From Nereocystis luetkeana (Eukaryota > Sar > Phaeophyceae > Laminariales > Laminariaceae), in assembly GCA_031213475.1 (NCBI GenBank), contig JARUPZ010000026.1, positions 3,118,823 through 3,182,822 of the forward strand: a stretch of 64,000 nt of DNA, written 5' to 3'. The notes below the pieces were generated by a model. That model was given only the letters and a program-made list of their open reading frames with translations. It made no database searches and was not told the origin of the DNA. Shown here one piece after another: positions 57,701-64,000 of the stretch. How positions within the stretch are numbered: the first letter of the stretch is position 1; every line of letters begins with the position of its first letter. Position numbers and translations under genes: made by a program.

Positions 57701-60700
57701 CCAGGAGGTGGTGGGTGCCCTTCTGACCCACGCGGGCTCGGGCTCCGAGACGGAGACCGATTGCGCCCTGACTGCCCTGTCCGCCCTGGCGTCTTCGTCT
57801 TGCTCTTCGACTGACTCGAGGTATGCTGGCTCACGGGCGGGGGGGGGGGGGGAGTACTGTTGCCATGCATGGCCAGAGTCGTATGACCATAGAACCATAG
57901 ACCCTCGCGACCCTGCAATGCCGGGACGGAGAACGTAGGGTTTTAACTGGCCACACAGACATCGCTTGCGCCAAGCGCGAAGCGAAACGTGAGGTGTTCG
58001 GGAGAGCCACATGGAAGAGTGAGCTGCATCCTCGACTAAGAACAGCTTGTGAGGCGGACGTCCTTGCATATGGATGGCACTGGGGGCGCGCGGGGGGGGG
58101 GGGGGGGGGGGCATGCAGAAATGTTGTGTAGCTATTGATATCTGTGCGACACCAACCAGGGACCGGGTAGCTACTTGAAGCGCTGCCAAGCGATGTAGGA
58201 AGTATCTTCTGTGGCGGAGCTTACCGTCGATAAGTATTGAATAAATACGATAAGGTCCTTTTTTAGCTCGAGATGGTACTACTCTGTGCTGTTTCAGGAG
58301 CGTACCGCAGCGGGCGGTCTCGCCATAGAGTGGTTCACATTTCGGACAGATAGCAGATTTCCAATTGATGATCTACATATTTCAGGGCAGATATATATAG
58401 ATATATATATATTATATATTCCTGATCTGTATGATCTGTATGATCTAGATCATGTTGCGGGGTGGAAGCCGTATACTCTGCATAACCTAGCACATGTTTC
58501 CTGGGTGGGATCTGTACTATGCAGATCCTGCATAGCCATTCACAACGGCAGGCGAGGTGAGGAACTAGACGATCTATAGATGATCTAAATCATGGATTGT
58601 CCGAGGTATGGAGTGATTGCTGTACGGTGTTTCCCGTACGGTGTGTTTAATGTGCACCGTCCGTCTCAAAACTTGCGGAGCGGGATTTCGTTTTGCCTTC
58701 TTTTTTTCGTACGCTGCCCGAGGTATTTTTCTGCTTTGACGGTAAAGAGCCGCAGGGCTCGGAGCGTTGTTGCATGGTAACGCGCGTGATACGCTGATTA
58801 TTTTCATTGTCGTTTCCCCACCATGTTTGCTCGGTCTCGAAAGGGATGCGTGGTCAATGGTCTAATGACTAAGGGAAGCAATAAATGAGTACGCCCCCCC
58901 CCCTCCTCTCTCTCCCCCCTCTCTTTGTTTCGTCACCATCGCGGTAGCGGAGGGCTGCGCCCGTTCGCGGCGTTCATCCGTGGCCTCCTCGACTACATGC
59001 AAAGCTTTACACACAATCAGGTATGCATATATATCGCCGTCGGATAGGGCCCAGTTTGAAGGCACCATCTACACCTCGAGTGACCGCTTTCTTGTTGAGC
59101 TCTAGGACAGCGGTAAATACACCACGCGTGGGCGCATACACTATCGGCTGATTTGGCAGTCCCGTGTTCGACGCCAAAATCTGTCAAACATGACAACAAA
59201 AAAAATTGTAGGTGGACGCTATGTCCAGACGTTCGTTTCGCCAGCGCATCACCGAGGATGTAGAGGCAAGAGCAAAACTGAAATGTTTATTGCAGCGCGC
59301 TGGTTGTGAGGGGGTGTAATTGGACGCTTACATGCCATGCCGGCTGATAATGCTAAGCGTTCCAAACAGCAGCAGATTTCCGGTCAGAATGGTATACTTC
59401 GTATACTGGTAGTTGTTGTGTTTTTCGCTGTGTGAGCGCGAGGGTGTAAGAAAAACAAGAGTGCTAGAAGCGAAACTCAACCCGTCCTTTCACAAGTGGC
59501 GCGCGTAGCATCCGTGAATCCCTATAGACTACCAGTATAGTTTTACAGCGGCAAGCGTCGGACCCGTCAGCTTCGTTGGTAGAGCTGCGGGTAAGGCACG
59601 CCTTAAGCCGCCAGCTATATTTCGTTGTGGAGTCGTGCAGACGGGCCGCTCTACAAATCTACAAGAACCTGTTGTTTTGTTATCCCCCCATTCGTACCCC
59701 GTTTTGTGTAGGTTCGCCAGGTTTTCCGCATCTTGTGCGCAATGGCGTTACCAGCGCCCGCGGGGACGGGGGCAGCAGGGGCAAGAGGAGGAGGGGCGGA
59801 GAGTTCGTCGGCGGGAGACATGGACGATGTTCACATTTTCATTCGCAAGCACGTGGCCATGTCGCAGGTGCGGCGATATTTATGAGCGCGGATGCAAAGC
59901 ACTGTCCTGCCGACGGCTGTGTTTGTGAACATTTCGGAGTGGTTTGTTTGTTTGTTTGTTTGTTTGTCAGTTTTTTTTTTTTTAAACGTCATCCTAGGTG
60001 TGAGATCGAGGATTTCGTCGAGAAAATTATTTTTTGTGTGTAGCTGCCTGGACTAGAGTTGTTGCACATACTTGAGAGATGTTATCGCGGCCTCGATCGC
60101 GACTGGACTGGTGGAGTTTCGCTGAGGGGTCGTCGCCGTCTGGACTGTGACTTGGAGTCTGGAGGACACGGGGGGATTGTTTTCGCGCACACGGCACAGG
60201 GAAAGGGACTCTCTCGATCTCGACTGGACTTGACTGAAGTTTTGTTTTTGGAGCGTGTTGGGAAGAGATTATCTCGATCTCGGTTGTCTTCGGTGTTTAT
60301 TCGATCGGCTTATCGTCTGGTAAGGATGCGTGACTCTCCTTACGCAGATTTGTGCGAGAGGGCGGGGGGCTATCGATGCCTGGGCTGGAGTTTCATTCTG
60401 GGCATTTTCGGAAGAGGGGGACGCGAGCGCGGCACTAGAAATGCTCTGTTCGTCTCTCACCCGTCTTTTTATCCCCGTCCGACCCTCAGATGCCTTTGAA
60501 GCGTATCGGCATCATCGGCGCCGTCGCCTTCGTGGAGTTCCAAGGGAAGGGAGGCGGTGTGGCCACCGCCGCCGGGTCGGGGGCGGGGGCTGGGGCGAGT
60601 GGGGCACAAAACAACGGCGGCATGTGAGAAGTATGGTCTTTTTCCCCATCCTGTCCCTCCATCCCATCCCATTCCATCCTATCCTATCTCATCCCATCCC

Positions 60701-63700
60701 ATCCCACCCCATCCCATCCCATCCCGCATCTCATCCCATCCCACCATCCCATCACAGTTCCATTCCATCCCACTCCTACCTCGCTGCAAGCAAGGCTACG
60801 CTGTTTGCGAAAATGGCGCTTCCCTATGTTTTACAAGACCGTACGTAATGTCTCGTCCGACAATAAAAGAACCTGTCGGTCGAACGGTTCGGCACTGGAA
60901 GCACCGTGCCCTATATATCCCGGCCAGCCCGCGCTGCTTTGGTTGGCCCGAGCTGTACTCGTTCGTCTGAAATCTCCCAAGGGCAAACACACATCTATAG
61001 AACACTGGTCATACGTCATACTCCCGTTACGACTGCACCACAACCCCTTGGGAATAGGGTTGGGGGGCATTTTTTCACAGTAGTGTATTTTTTATTCGGG
61101 GGAACATGTAATACAAATAGTAATCTTAAATCACATTCGGTGCGTAATCTGGTTTCTGAGTCCATCGCCGGTTTCTGATTGTTGTGCCTCCCTATACTGC
61201 TGTAGTAGTAAAATGAGAGGTTAGCCTACAGAGGTTTGAGTACCCCACCGTATCGCTCAGATCAGATCACCGTTTAGCCGTTTTTTTTTTGTAAAATCTC
61301 GACTGTTAGGAGCAGGCTGCTACCTGATACCAGGTGTATACTCTCTTCAGCACGATCTACTAGATCAGTGGGAGCTTTTATCCGAGATTCGGTCAGGGTT
61401 TGAGTTGCTCTGATTGGCTCAGGGGGATGGTCAGGGTTAGTTACTATTCGTCTCGTACACAGTACGTGTCAACCATTTTATCGATCAAGTGGTGAGCAGC
61501 CCTCATCCAGATCAGGCTTGACGAGTGAGAACTGTATGACACATCTCTTGTTTGACGGGTGGGATCTGTACGCTACGGTTTGACGAATGGGAGCTGTAAG
61601 GCACAGCTCATTGAGCGCACATGTTTTGGGGGGGGTGGGGATCTTTACTATACTACACTTCGACGGGTGGGAACTGCATGGCACAGCTCTATTATGCGCA
61701 CGTGTCTGGCGGGTGGGATCTGTACGATACAGTTCAACGAGTGGGAACTGTATGGCACAGCTCTTGCGCGCATGTTTGGGGGGTGGGACCAGTACGGTAC
61801 AGCTTTTACGGACCAATTGTAGATGGTTTTAGATCGCGACCTGATATAAGACGTATACCATGGTGTTACGCGTTTCTGTTGCGTGAGCCACGTTTTGATT
61901 TCGCTATTACGGGGGACCATAGTCATTAGGACCAAATATTGTTATTACGGGGGGCCATAGTTAACAGGACCAAATATTGTTAGTAAAAATGGTTAAACAT
62001 ATAGGTTTTTATGTGCACCATAGGTCCTGTTAACTATGGTCCCCCGTATTAGTAAAATAGCTAAATATATAGGTTTTTGTGTATACCATAGGTCCTATTT
62101 ACTATGGTCCCCCGTAATAGTCGATTTTTGGCTGCACGAGAGAGTCTGCTTGCTACATACGAGAAACAAAATAATGGGGTAAACCATTGATTTCGTCACG
62201 TTATGCTTTCCCGTCCCCCCCTATTATGTATAGGTTGGGTTGGCGTCGGTTGGCAACAAGACTGTAAACGCGCAGCTCACTATGTGAGCTAGACAACCAG
62301 TGTACCGTCTTTTCTTCTTTTGGCGGTCGCCCACAGCTGGTCGTCGAGTTAGATCATTTGTGCGCGGTAGAGAACCTTTACTCCGCACATGGGAATTGAT
62401 CGCATCACGTAGTGTTCATGGTAAGGCGCCCAAGAGGCAGTTACATAGTACTCCCATTGCTGTCTCTGGAAGTGGCTACACCGGAAATCAAAATTCACTC
62501 ATTGAATTTGTCATCCATATGCAAGTCCGCCTCACAAGCGGTTCTTTGCAGGATGCAGCTCACCCTTCCATGCGACCCGCCCAACACCTTACGGCGCTTC
62601 GCGCTTGGTGCAACCAATGTCTGCCTGGTCGGTGAAACCCCGACATGCTCCGTCCCGGCTCTGTAGGGATGCGAGGGTCCGTGGCCATACTACTACGGCC
62701 ATGCATGAGATCGAGTACATCTCTCCTATCGAGTACCCCCCCCCCCCCCCTCCCCCTCCCCCTCCATCCGGTCATCCTCCCCCCCAAACAAGTCCGGTGT
62801 GTTCCGTCTCGGCTTTGTGGGGATGCGAGGGTCTAAGGGCATACGAGTACGGCCATGCATGACACGCGTACGTGCGCCCCCTCCCCCCCCCCCCGCACCC
62901 GTCTCCCCTTCTTCTCTCATTCTGATCGTGCACACACACCCTGCCATCGCCCCGCCTCTCGCGACGGCGCCTATTTACGACCTGATTGACTGCGGCACTT
63001 GAGGGCAGTCAACCTGCACGCGATTATGAGTGCTTTAGTGTACTAGGGGGCGAAACGTGCCGCCCAATAGGCTACACCTTCATTTTCATTTGGCAGGACG
63101 CTTATACCCTGATCCCACCCGGACCTGATCCCATTTTGGCACCCACGCACCTGCTTGGTGGTGCAGAAATAGTATCAGCCCTAGGCAGGAGCCGCCGGAG
63201 GCCGAGAGCCCCGAAGCGCGACCCGTAATAGCCTGTTGACTGCACTTAAGTGCTGCAGTCCATAGATTTGTAAATATTCGCGCGCGTCCCTCACCCCTTT
63301 TTCCTTCCCCCTCCGGAATTTCGCAAGGCTTTCGCAAGAGTCTGCAGGCGGTTCGACCATCGGAGATCCGACGGGGTTCGAAGTTTCCGGCGGGGCCGAC
63401 ACCTTGACGATGCTGGTCAACCATTGTCGGAGTTCTCAAGAGGGAAAGGCGTTTCTGTACGACGAGTTGGCGTTGTCGGCGGCGACGGGGGCGCTCGGAG
63501 GGGGTGCTTTGGACGCTCTCGTCGACATGCTGTCAGGTTCGTGGGGCCCTCGACACAAGATTTGTGCTTTTAGCTGCTTCCAAATGTTGTACAGTAGTTT
63601 CTGCCAATTCCAAGCACAATACGAGTAAACTGCTTGCTACACAGTTTTCCTCGGCTTGACTTGTTCTTGTTTTCATTGCGTTTTGCCTCTTTCCTTTTTT

Positions 63701-64000
63701 ATTCCGTCTTTGTTCCGGATTATTTATTTTTTGTCTTGTCTTCTTCTGTTTGTTTTGGTTTGTCGTTCGTGGCGTTCTATCATTTCGTCGTTCGTACCCG
63801 GTACGGTTTGTGATGAATGTTATCTTCTATTTTCGTAGTGCGTGACTGCGTTGTGTGTTTTGTCTGTTATCATGAATGTAACCAGTACGGGCCCTGGTTG
63901 TGCTTGACGTCTCTGTGTAGAAATAACGATTTCGTGTGGAAACGATAGCAGCAGTAGCAACAACAGCAACGAAGCAGCAACAGCGTCAACAACAACATCT
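39225..64000 (+). CDS. FANCD2: FANCD2 homologue (Fanconi anaemia crosslink-repair protein), 13 exons seen, 3' part off the window
   Basis: FANCD2 with FANCI forms the clamp that is monoubiquitinated and loaded on DNA at stalled forks to allow interstrand-crosslink repair. Thirteen plus-strand exons (39225-63536) join in phase to about 785 codons. Similarity to animal FANCD2 runs in order: FRALLAVNGVAW near the N-terminus, HDSLIKVLLRVDCIQPE, VIDMLLEKLPE, LPRLVLNQVRFLDHLVDS, SYLPE followed by VVEDSDHAAVVETL, VVKEVREKLRL, KAIAKTDGSEGHSVVDIWVL, HRQEVVGALLTH, FIRGLLDYMQ, MPLKRIGIIGAV and FLYDELA. Basic clusters KRAR and GKRSR near the start could act as nuclear signals. Gly/Ala-rich insertions make it longer than the human protein over the same region. 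The lysine normally ubiquitinated seems absent. Introns carry two hAT elements, at least seven MITEs and duplicated acceptor fragments. The gene starts at the first ATG of exon 1 and no earlier in-frame similarity was seen. Confidence 0.93.
39676..41023. mobile_element. Non-autonomous hAT-like DNA transposon, complete copy 1 (1348 bp)
   Basis: The terminal inverted repeats begin CAGGGCTTTTCGCG and end CGCGAAAAGCCCTG. An exact 8-bp direct repeat, ATTAATAA, flanks it at 39668-39675 and 41024-41031. Subterminal regions carry blocks of three to five GGGTC units spaced by short AT-rich linkers. No transposase frame is present. CAGGG termini and 8-bp target duplications are hAT hallmarks. It sits 73 bp after the FANCD2 exon 1 donor and holds a CAG run internally. 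Confidence 0.88.
40282..40317. repeat. CAG microsatellite inside hAT copy 1
   Basis: About twelve CAG triplets, absent from hAT copy 2. Confidence 0.9.
41024..43704. other. Rest of FANCD2 intron 1
   Basis: No exon was found between the hAT element and exon 2. The TACCAGGTA word occurs several times. Low-copy sequence near 42300-42600 was not identified. Confidence 0.5.
43705..43986 (+). CDS. FANCD2: FANCD2 exon 2
   Basis: The 94 codons follow acceptor ATTGGCAG and end at a GTGTGT donor, phase 0. The exon encodes REFMAEPVHTLRRALLPLIC, a long Gly/Ala/Ser-rich insert, then HDSLIKVLLRVDCIQPE, which is close to the animal SLIKLLLGIDILQP block. Confidence 0.88.
44148..44240. mobile_element. TTAA-family palindromic MITE
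   Basis: TTAACCCTCTTAGGACCCCA and GGAGTGCGGTGCTAAAAGG form the ends, in FANCD2 intron 2. Confidence 0.78.
44709..44763. repeat. AAT microsatellite
   Basis: About 18 ATA units in FANCD2 intron 2. Confidence 0.95.
45075..45172. mobile_element. TTAA-family palindromic MITE with intact TTAA flanks
   Basis: TTAACCCTTTTAGGATTGCA at the left and GATTGCAGCTGTGGAAGGG then TTAA at the right, in FANCD2 intron 2. Confidence 0.85.
45306..45820. mobile_element. Cluster of four TA-family MITEs
   Basis: Four palindromes follow one another at about 45306-45432, 45432-45552, 45594-45703 and 45703-45820. Each has GGGG..CATAGTAAAT-like ends and an inner ACAATATTTGGTCCT-like segment. Two carry the AATCAG variant. 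They lie in FANCD2 intron 2. Confidence 0.75.
45821..47414. other. Unassigned part of FANCD2 intron 2
   Basis: AT-rich sequence with homopolymer runs. No exon or repeat family was recognised up to the hAT element. Confidence 0.45.
47423..48308. mobile_element. Non-autonomous hAT-like DNA transposon, complete copy 2 (886 bp)
   Basis: It has the same termini (CAGGGCTTTTCGCGGGTCAG at the left and its complement at the right) and an exact 8-bp flanking repeat AAAATTTG at 47415-47422 and 48309-48316. The GGGTC blocks match copy 1 and the interior shares a diverged CCCAAAGG-TT-TCTCGTACC segment. It lies in FANCD2 intron 2, 184 bp before exon 3. Confidence 0.9.
48501..48608 (+). CDS. FANCD2: FANCD2 exon 3
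   Basis: The 36 codons follow acceptor CTGCAG and end at a GTATCA donor, phase 0. It encodes VIDMLLEKLPEIVAEEEEAA, aligning with the LFEKLPEYFFE block. The start at CTGCAG is chosen because IQPE/VIDMLLEKLPE then matches the animal order without a gap. Confidence 0.88.
49686..50456. mobile_element. 0.77-kb DNA element with terminal inverted repeats, copy 2
   Basis: CTGTTTCCTATGCGGTTCGA and GAGCTTCAGATTTTGA at the left are mirrored by GAACCGCCTAGGAAACAG at the right. The interior has repeated GGTCTGGC-GAAGAGRCG modules. No target duplication was recognised and there is no transposase. It lies in FANCD2 intron 3. Confidence 0.72.
50525..50629. mobile_element. TA-family MITE at the FANCD2 exon 4 acceptor
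   Basis: TTACGGGGGGCCATATTAAA begins the element and TGCTCCCCCGTAA ends it, flanked by TA. Only TCAG lies between the right flank and exon 4. Confidence 0.85.
50636..50776 (+). CDS. FANCD2: FANCD2 exon 4
   Basis: The 47 codons encode DLPRLVLNQVRFLDHLVDSA, then KKLLECVTVLPLNLQ and MISYLPE, with a GTGAGG donor. The acceptor TATCAG directly abuts a MITE. Confidence 0.92.
50790..51010. repeat. GTAGGTGCAGTA-type minisatellite
   Basis: Degenerate 12-bp units such as GTAGGTGCGGTAGGTTTAGT in FANCD2 intron 4. Confidence 0.65.
51360..51420 (+). mobile_element. LINE 3' tail only
   Basis: GGTCTCGAAAGGGATGCGTG followed by ATCAATGGTCAAATGACT matches the last 60 bases of the LINE at 29466-31090. A C-rich run follows. 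Confidence 0.6.
51425..51665 (+). repeat. Two decayed copies of the exon 5 acceptor region in FANCD2 intron 4
   Basis: Near 51479, CCAGAAG is followed by GTGGTAGACAGCGACCACGC. Near 51633, TCTCTAG is followed by GTGGTGAACTTCAGTGATTT. Both resemble the real exon 5 start at 52027 (GTGGTGGAGGACAGTGACCA). Each is preceded by a CCCCCG-TCCTGCCTACC-type pyrimidine tract, as in the real acceptor region. Confidence 0.65.
51700..51910 (+). mobile_element. LINE 3'-end fragment
   Basis: The sequence from about 51700 is clearly related, in inverse orientation, to 29466-29665, the 3' end of the LINE described above. It includes the shared TTGGAGGT...TCTCTATTAG and TGGCCAATGG stretches and ends in the same tail before a C-rich run. 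Confidence 0.7.
52027..52218 (+). CDS. FANCD2: FANCD2 exon 5
   Basis: The 64 codons after TTCATCCAG encode VVEDSDHAAVVETLQSLRES and then AVLDALGNLSLPASLL, matching the LGDSQHADVGKEL...VLSSLRLDPNFL block. The donor is GTGAGA. Confidence 0.92.
53355..53545 (+). repeat. Dispersed 0.19-kb repeat
   Basis: GGATGCAACTCACCCTTCAT, GGCGCTTCGCGCTTGGTGCA and the CATACGACTACGGCCATG tail, followed by a C-rich run, in FANCD2 intron 5. Confidence 0.78.
53765..53850 (+). repeat. Dispersed repeat, 3' part
   Basis: CCGTCCCGGCATTGTAAGGG and CATACGACTACGGCCAAGCA with the GATATCGAGTACAC tail and C run. Confidence 0.7.
53860..53930 (+). mobile_element. LINE 3' tail only, diverged
   Basis: CTCCGTCTCGAAAGGGATGC is followed by a diverged version of the LINE tail, in FANCD2 intron 5. 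Confidence 0.5.
54234..54396 (+). CDS. FANCD2: FANCD2 exon 6
   Basis: The exon is 163 bases long and encodes VRFLLETATQDTADSVVKEV, REKLRLCP and an acidic stretch, with donor GTGAGT in phase 1. Of five similar acceptor copies in this intron, only this one is followed by the full exon. Confidence 0.9.
54667..54715. repeat. ACT microsatellite
   Basis: About 15 CTA units in FANCD2 intron 6, followed by a looser CTA-rich stretch to 54880. Confidence 0.9.
54927..55108 (+). CDS. FANCD2: FANCD2 exon 7
   Basis: The exon is 182 bases long after GTCTTCAG and encodes LRSDLAACFLKAIAKTDGSE and VVDIWVLFCLHANQDTRKK, aligned with the ISEAWIKAIENT...NTQTKKY block. The donor is GTATGA. Confidence 0.9.
56161..56292 (+). 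CDS. FANCD2: FANCD2 exon 8
   Basis: The 44 codons after GCGGCAAG encode VIALFRRKISLGHFTEALVA and LHGLFQSLLGITDAL. The donor is GTAGGT, phase 0. Confidence 0.88.
56972..57193. mobile_element. Decayed hAT-like element end
   Basis: CAGGGCTGTTTTCGCAGCGG is followed by GGGTC blocks and inverted GACCC blocks with many substitutions, in FANCD2 intron 8. No matching right terminus was found. Confidence 0.55.
57615..57820 (+). CDS. FANCD2: FANCD2 exon 9
   Basis: The exon is 206 bases long after TGTATAG and encodes VSAGALATRRYGASMYRGMF, HRQEVVGALLTHAGSGSETE and a Ser-rich end. QEVVGALLTH is one of the best-conserved FANCD2 blocks. The donor is GTATGC, phase 2. Confidence 0.93.
57845..58080 (-). repeat. 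Dispersed repeat, antisense to FANCD2
   Basis: GCATGGCCAGAGTCGTATGA, GCAATGCCGGGACGGAG and GCGCCAAGCGCGAAGCG form the same series in reverse orientation, in intron 9. It is the only clear antisense copy. Confidence 0.72.
58380..58590 (+). repeat. ATCTG-rich dispersed repeat
   Basis: GATCTGTATGATCTGTATGA and TTTCCTGGGTGGGATCTGTA match the 12-13 kb array, in FANCD2 intron 9. Confidence 0.65.
58831..58890 (+). mobile_element. LINE 3' tail only
   Basis: GGTCTCGAAAGGGATGCGTG and GTCAATGGTCTAATGACT match the LINE tail. It is followed by a C run and, 58 bp on, by the exon 10 acceptor. Confidence 0.6.
58948..59020 (+). CDS. FANCD2: FANCD2 exon 10
   Basis: The exon is 73 bases long after CGCGGTAG and encodes LRPFAAFIRGLLDYMQSFTH, matching AVFVKGILDYLDN. 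The donor is GTATGC. The single leading base fits the phase of exon 9. Confidence 0.88.
59712..59867 (+). CDS. FANCD2: FANCD2 exon 11
   Basis: The 52 codons after TGTGTAG encode VRQVFRILCAMALPAPAGTG and MDDVHIFIRKHVAMSQ, matching IRKLFYVLSTLAF...DDMHLVIRKQLS. The donor is GTGCGG. Confidence 0.9.
60490..60623 (+). CDS. FANCD2: FANCD2 exon 12
   Basis: The exon is 134 bases long after CCCTCAG and encodes MPLKRIGIIGAVAFVEFQGK, then a Gly/Ala-rich run. KxIGIIGAV is a diagnostic FANCD2 block. The donor is GTGAGA. Confidence 0.9.
60655..60785. repeat. CATCC-rich pentanucleotide tract
   Basis: CATCCCATCC-type repeats immediately after exon 12 of FANCD2. Confidence 0.85.
61490..61815 (+). repeat. 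Tandem GGGAACTGTATGGCACAGCTC-type repeat
   Basis: Units of about 60 bp alternate GGGTGGGATCTGTACG and GTGGGAACTGTATGGCACAG. The sequence is related to the ATCTG family, in FANCD2 intron 12. Confidence 0.65.
61907..62117. mobile_element. TA-family MITE containing a second copy of itself
   Basis: The outer element is interrupted at 61945-62049 by a complete 105-bp inner copy. The outer sequence resumes as GTAAAATAGCTAAATATATA exactly where other copies continue after TTGTTA. Both copies are flanked by TA. It lies in FANCD2 intron 12. Confidence 0.88.
62548..62890 (+). repeat. Dispersed repeat with a second 3' part in tandem
   Basis: A full copy at 62548-62740 is followed by a C tract and a second tail unit at 62795-62875 (CGTCTCGGCTTTGTGGGGAT...TACGGCCATGCATGACA) with its own C tract, in FANCD2 intron 12. 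Confidence 0.75.
63328..63536 (+). CDS. FANCD2: FANCD2 exon 13 (left border tentative)
   Basis: It encodes DTLTMLVNHCRSSQEGKAFL, then YDELALSAATGALGGGALDA and LVDMLS, aligned with LLQLVHSC...ALYYDEFANLI...KALEWV. The CGCAAG acceptor at 63322-63327 is chosen because it fits the phase of exon 12. CTGCAG at 63342-63347 has a better sequence but the wrong phase unless another small exon intervenes. The donor is GTTCGT, phase 1. Confidence 0.78.
63537..64000. other. FANCD2 intron 13, continuing off the window
   Basis: The sequence after the exon 13 donor is T-rich and then ends in CAGCAACAAC-type runs. No further exon was recognised. Confidence 0.55.

Overview
This is nuclear DNA of a photosynthetic eukaryote, most likely a stramenopile alga and plausibly a brown alga. 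The evidence is a light-harvesting protein whose N-terminus is a typical secondary-red-plastid presequence (signal peptide followed by an ASAF motif), small exons separated by introns of 0.5-6.6 kb, GC near 50 % and dense families of transposon-derived repeats. No bacterial-style operon or viral gene was seen. Most long open frames here are artefacts of simple repeats or of repeat families. The real genes were found by joining short exons with matching splice phases.

Layout. (1) About 1-11.0 kb, minus strand: a chlorophyll-binding LHC/FCP-type gene, six exons, with the 3' end cut by the left edge. (2) 11.0-18.8 kb: intergenic, holding a tRNA-derived SINE, an array of ATCTG-rich repeats, a 340-bp direct duplication and a 0.77-kb DNA element. 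(3) 18.85-32.9 kb, minus strand: an alpha/beta hydrolase of the ABHD4/ABHD5 (CGI-58) group, ten exons, complete from the second or first exon to the stop, with a decayed non-LTR retrotransposon in one intron. (4) 34.2-38.7 kb, minus strand: a small predicted four-helix membrane protein in three exons. (5) 39.2 kb to the right edge, plus strand: a FANCD2 (Fanconi anaemia DNA-repair) homologue. Thirteen exons give about 785 codons and the gene continues beyond the window. It is arranged head to head with the membrane-protein gene.

The four genes are unrelated in function: plastid light capture, lipid metabolism, a membrane protein of unknown role, and DNA crosslink repair. What links them is the mobile-element load in their introns. 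Two complete non-autonomous hAT-like elements with exact 8-bp target duplications sit in FANCD2 introns 1 and 2. Two palindromic MITE families (TA-flanked and TTAA-flanked) occur about ten times each, including a nested insertion.

The most unusual material is at FANCD2 splice acceptors. One MITE ends four bases before the exon 4 acceptor dinucleotide. Introns 4 and 5 carry two and four decayed extra copies, respectively, of the downstream acceptor together with the first bases of the exon. The FANCD2 exon that should carry the conserved monoubiquitinated lysine appears to lack it.
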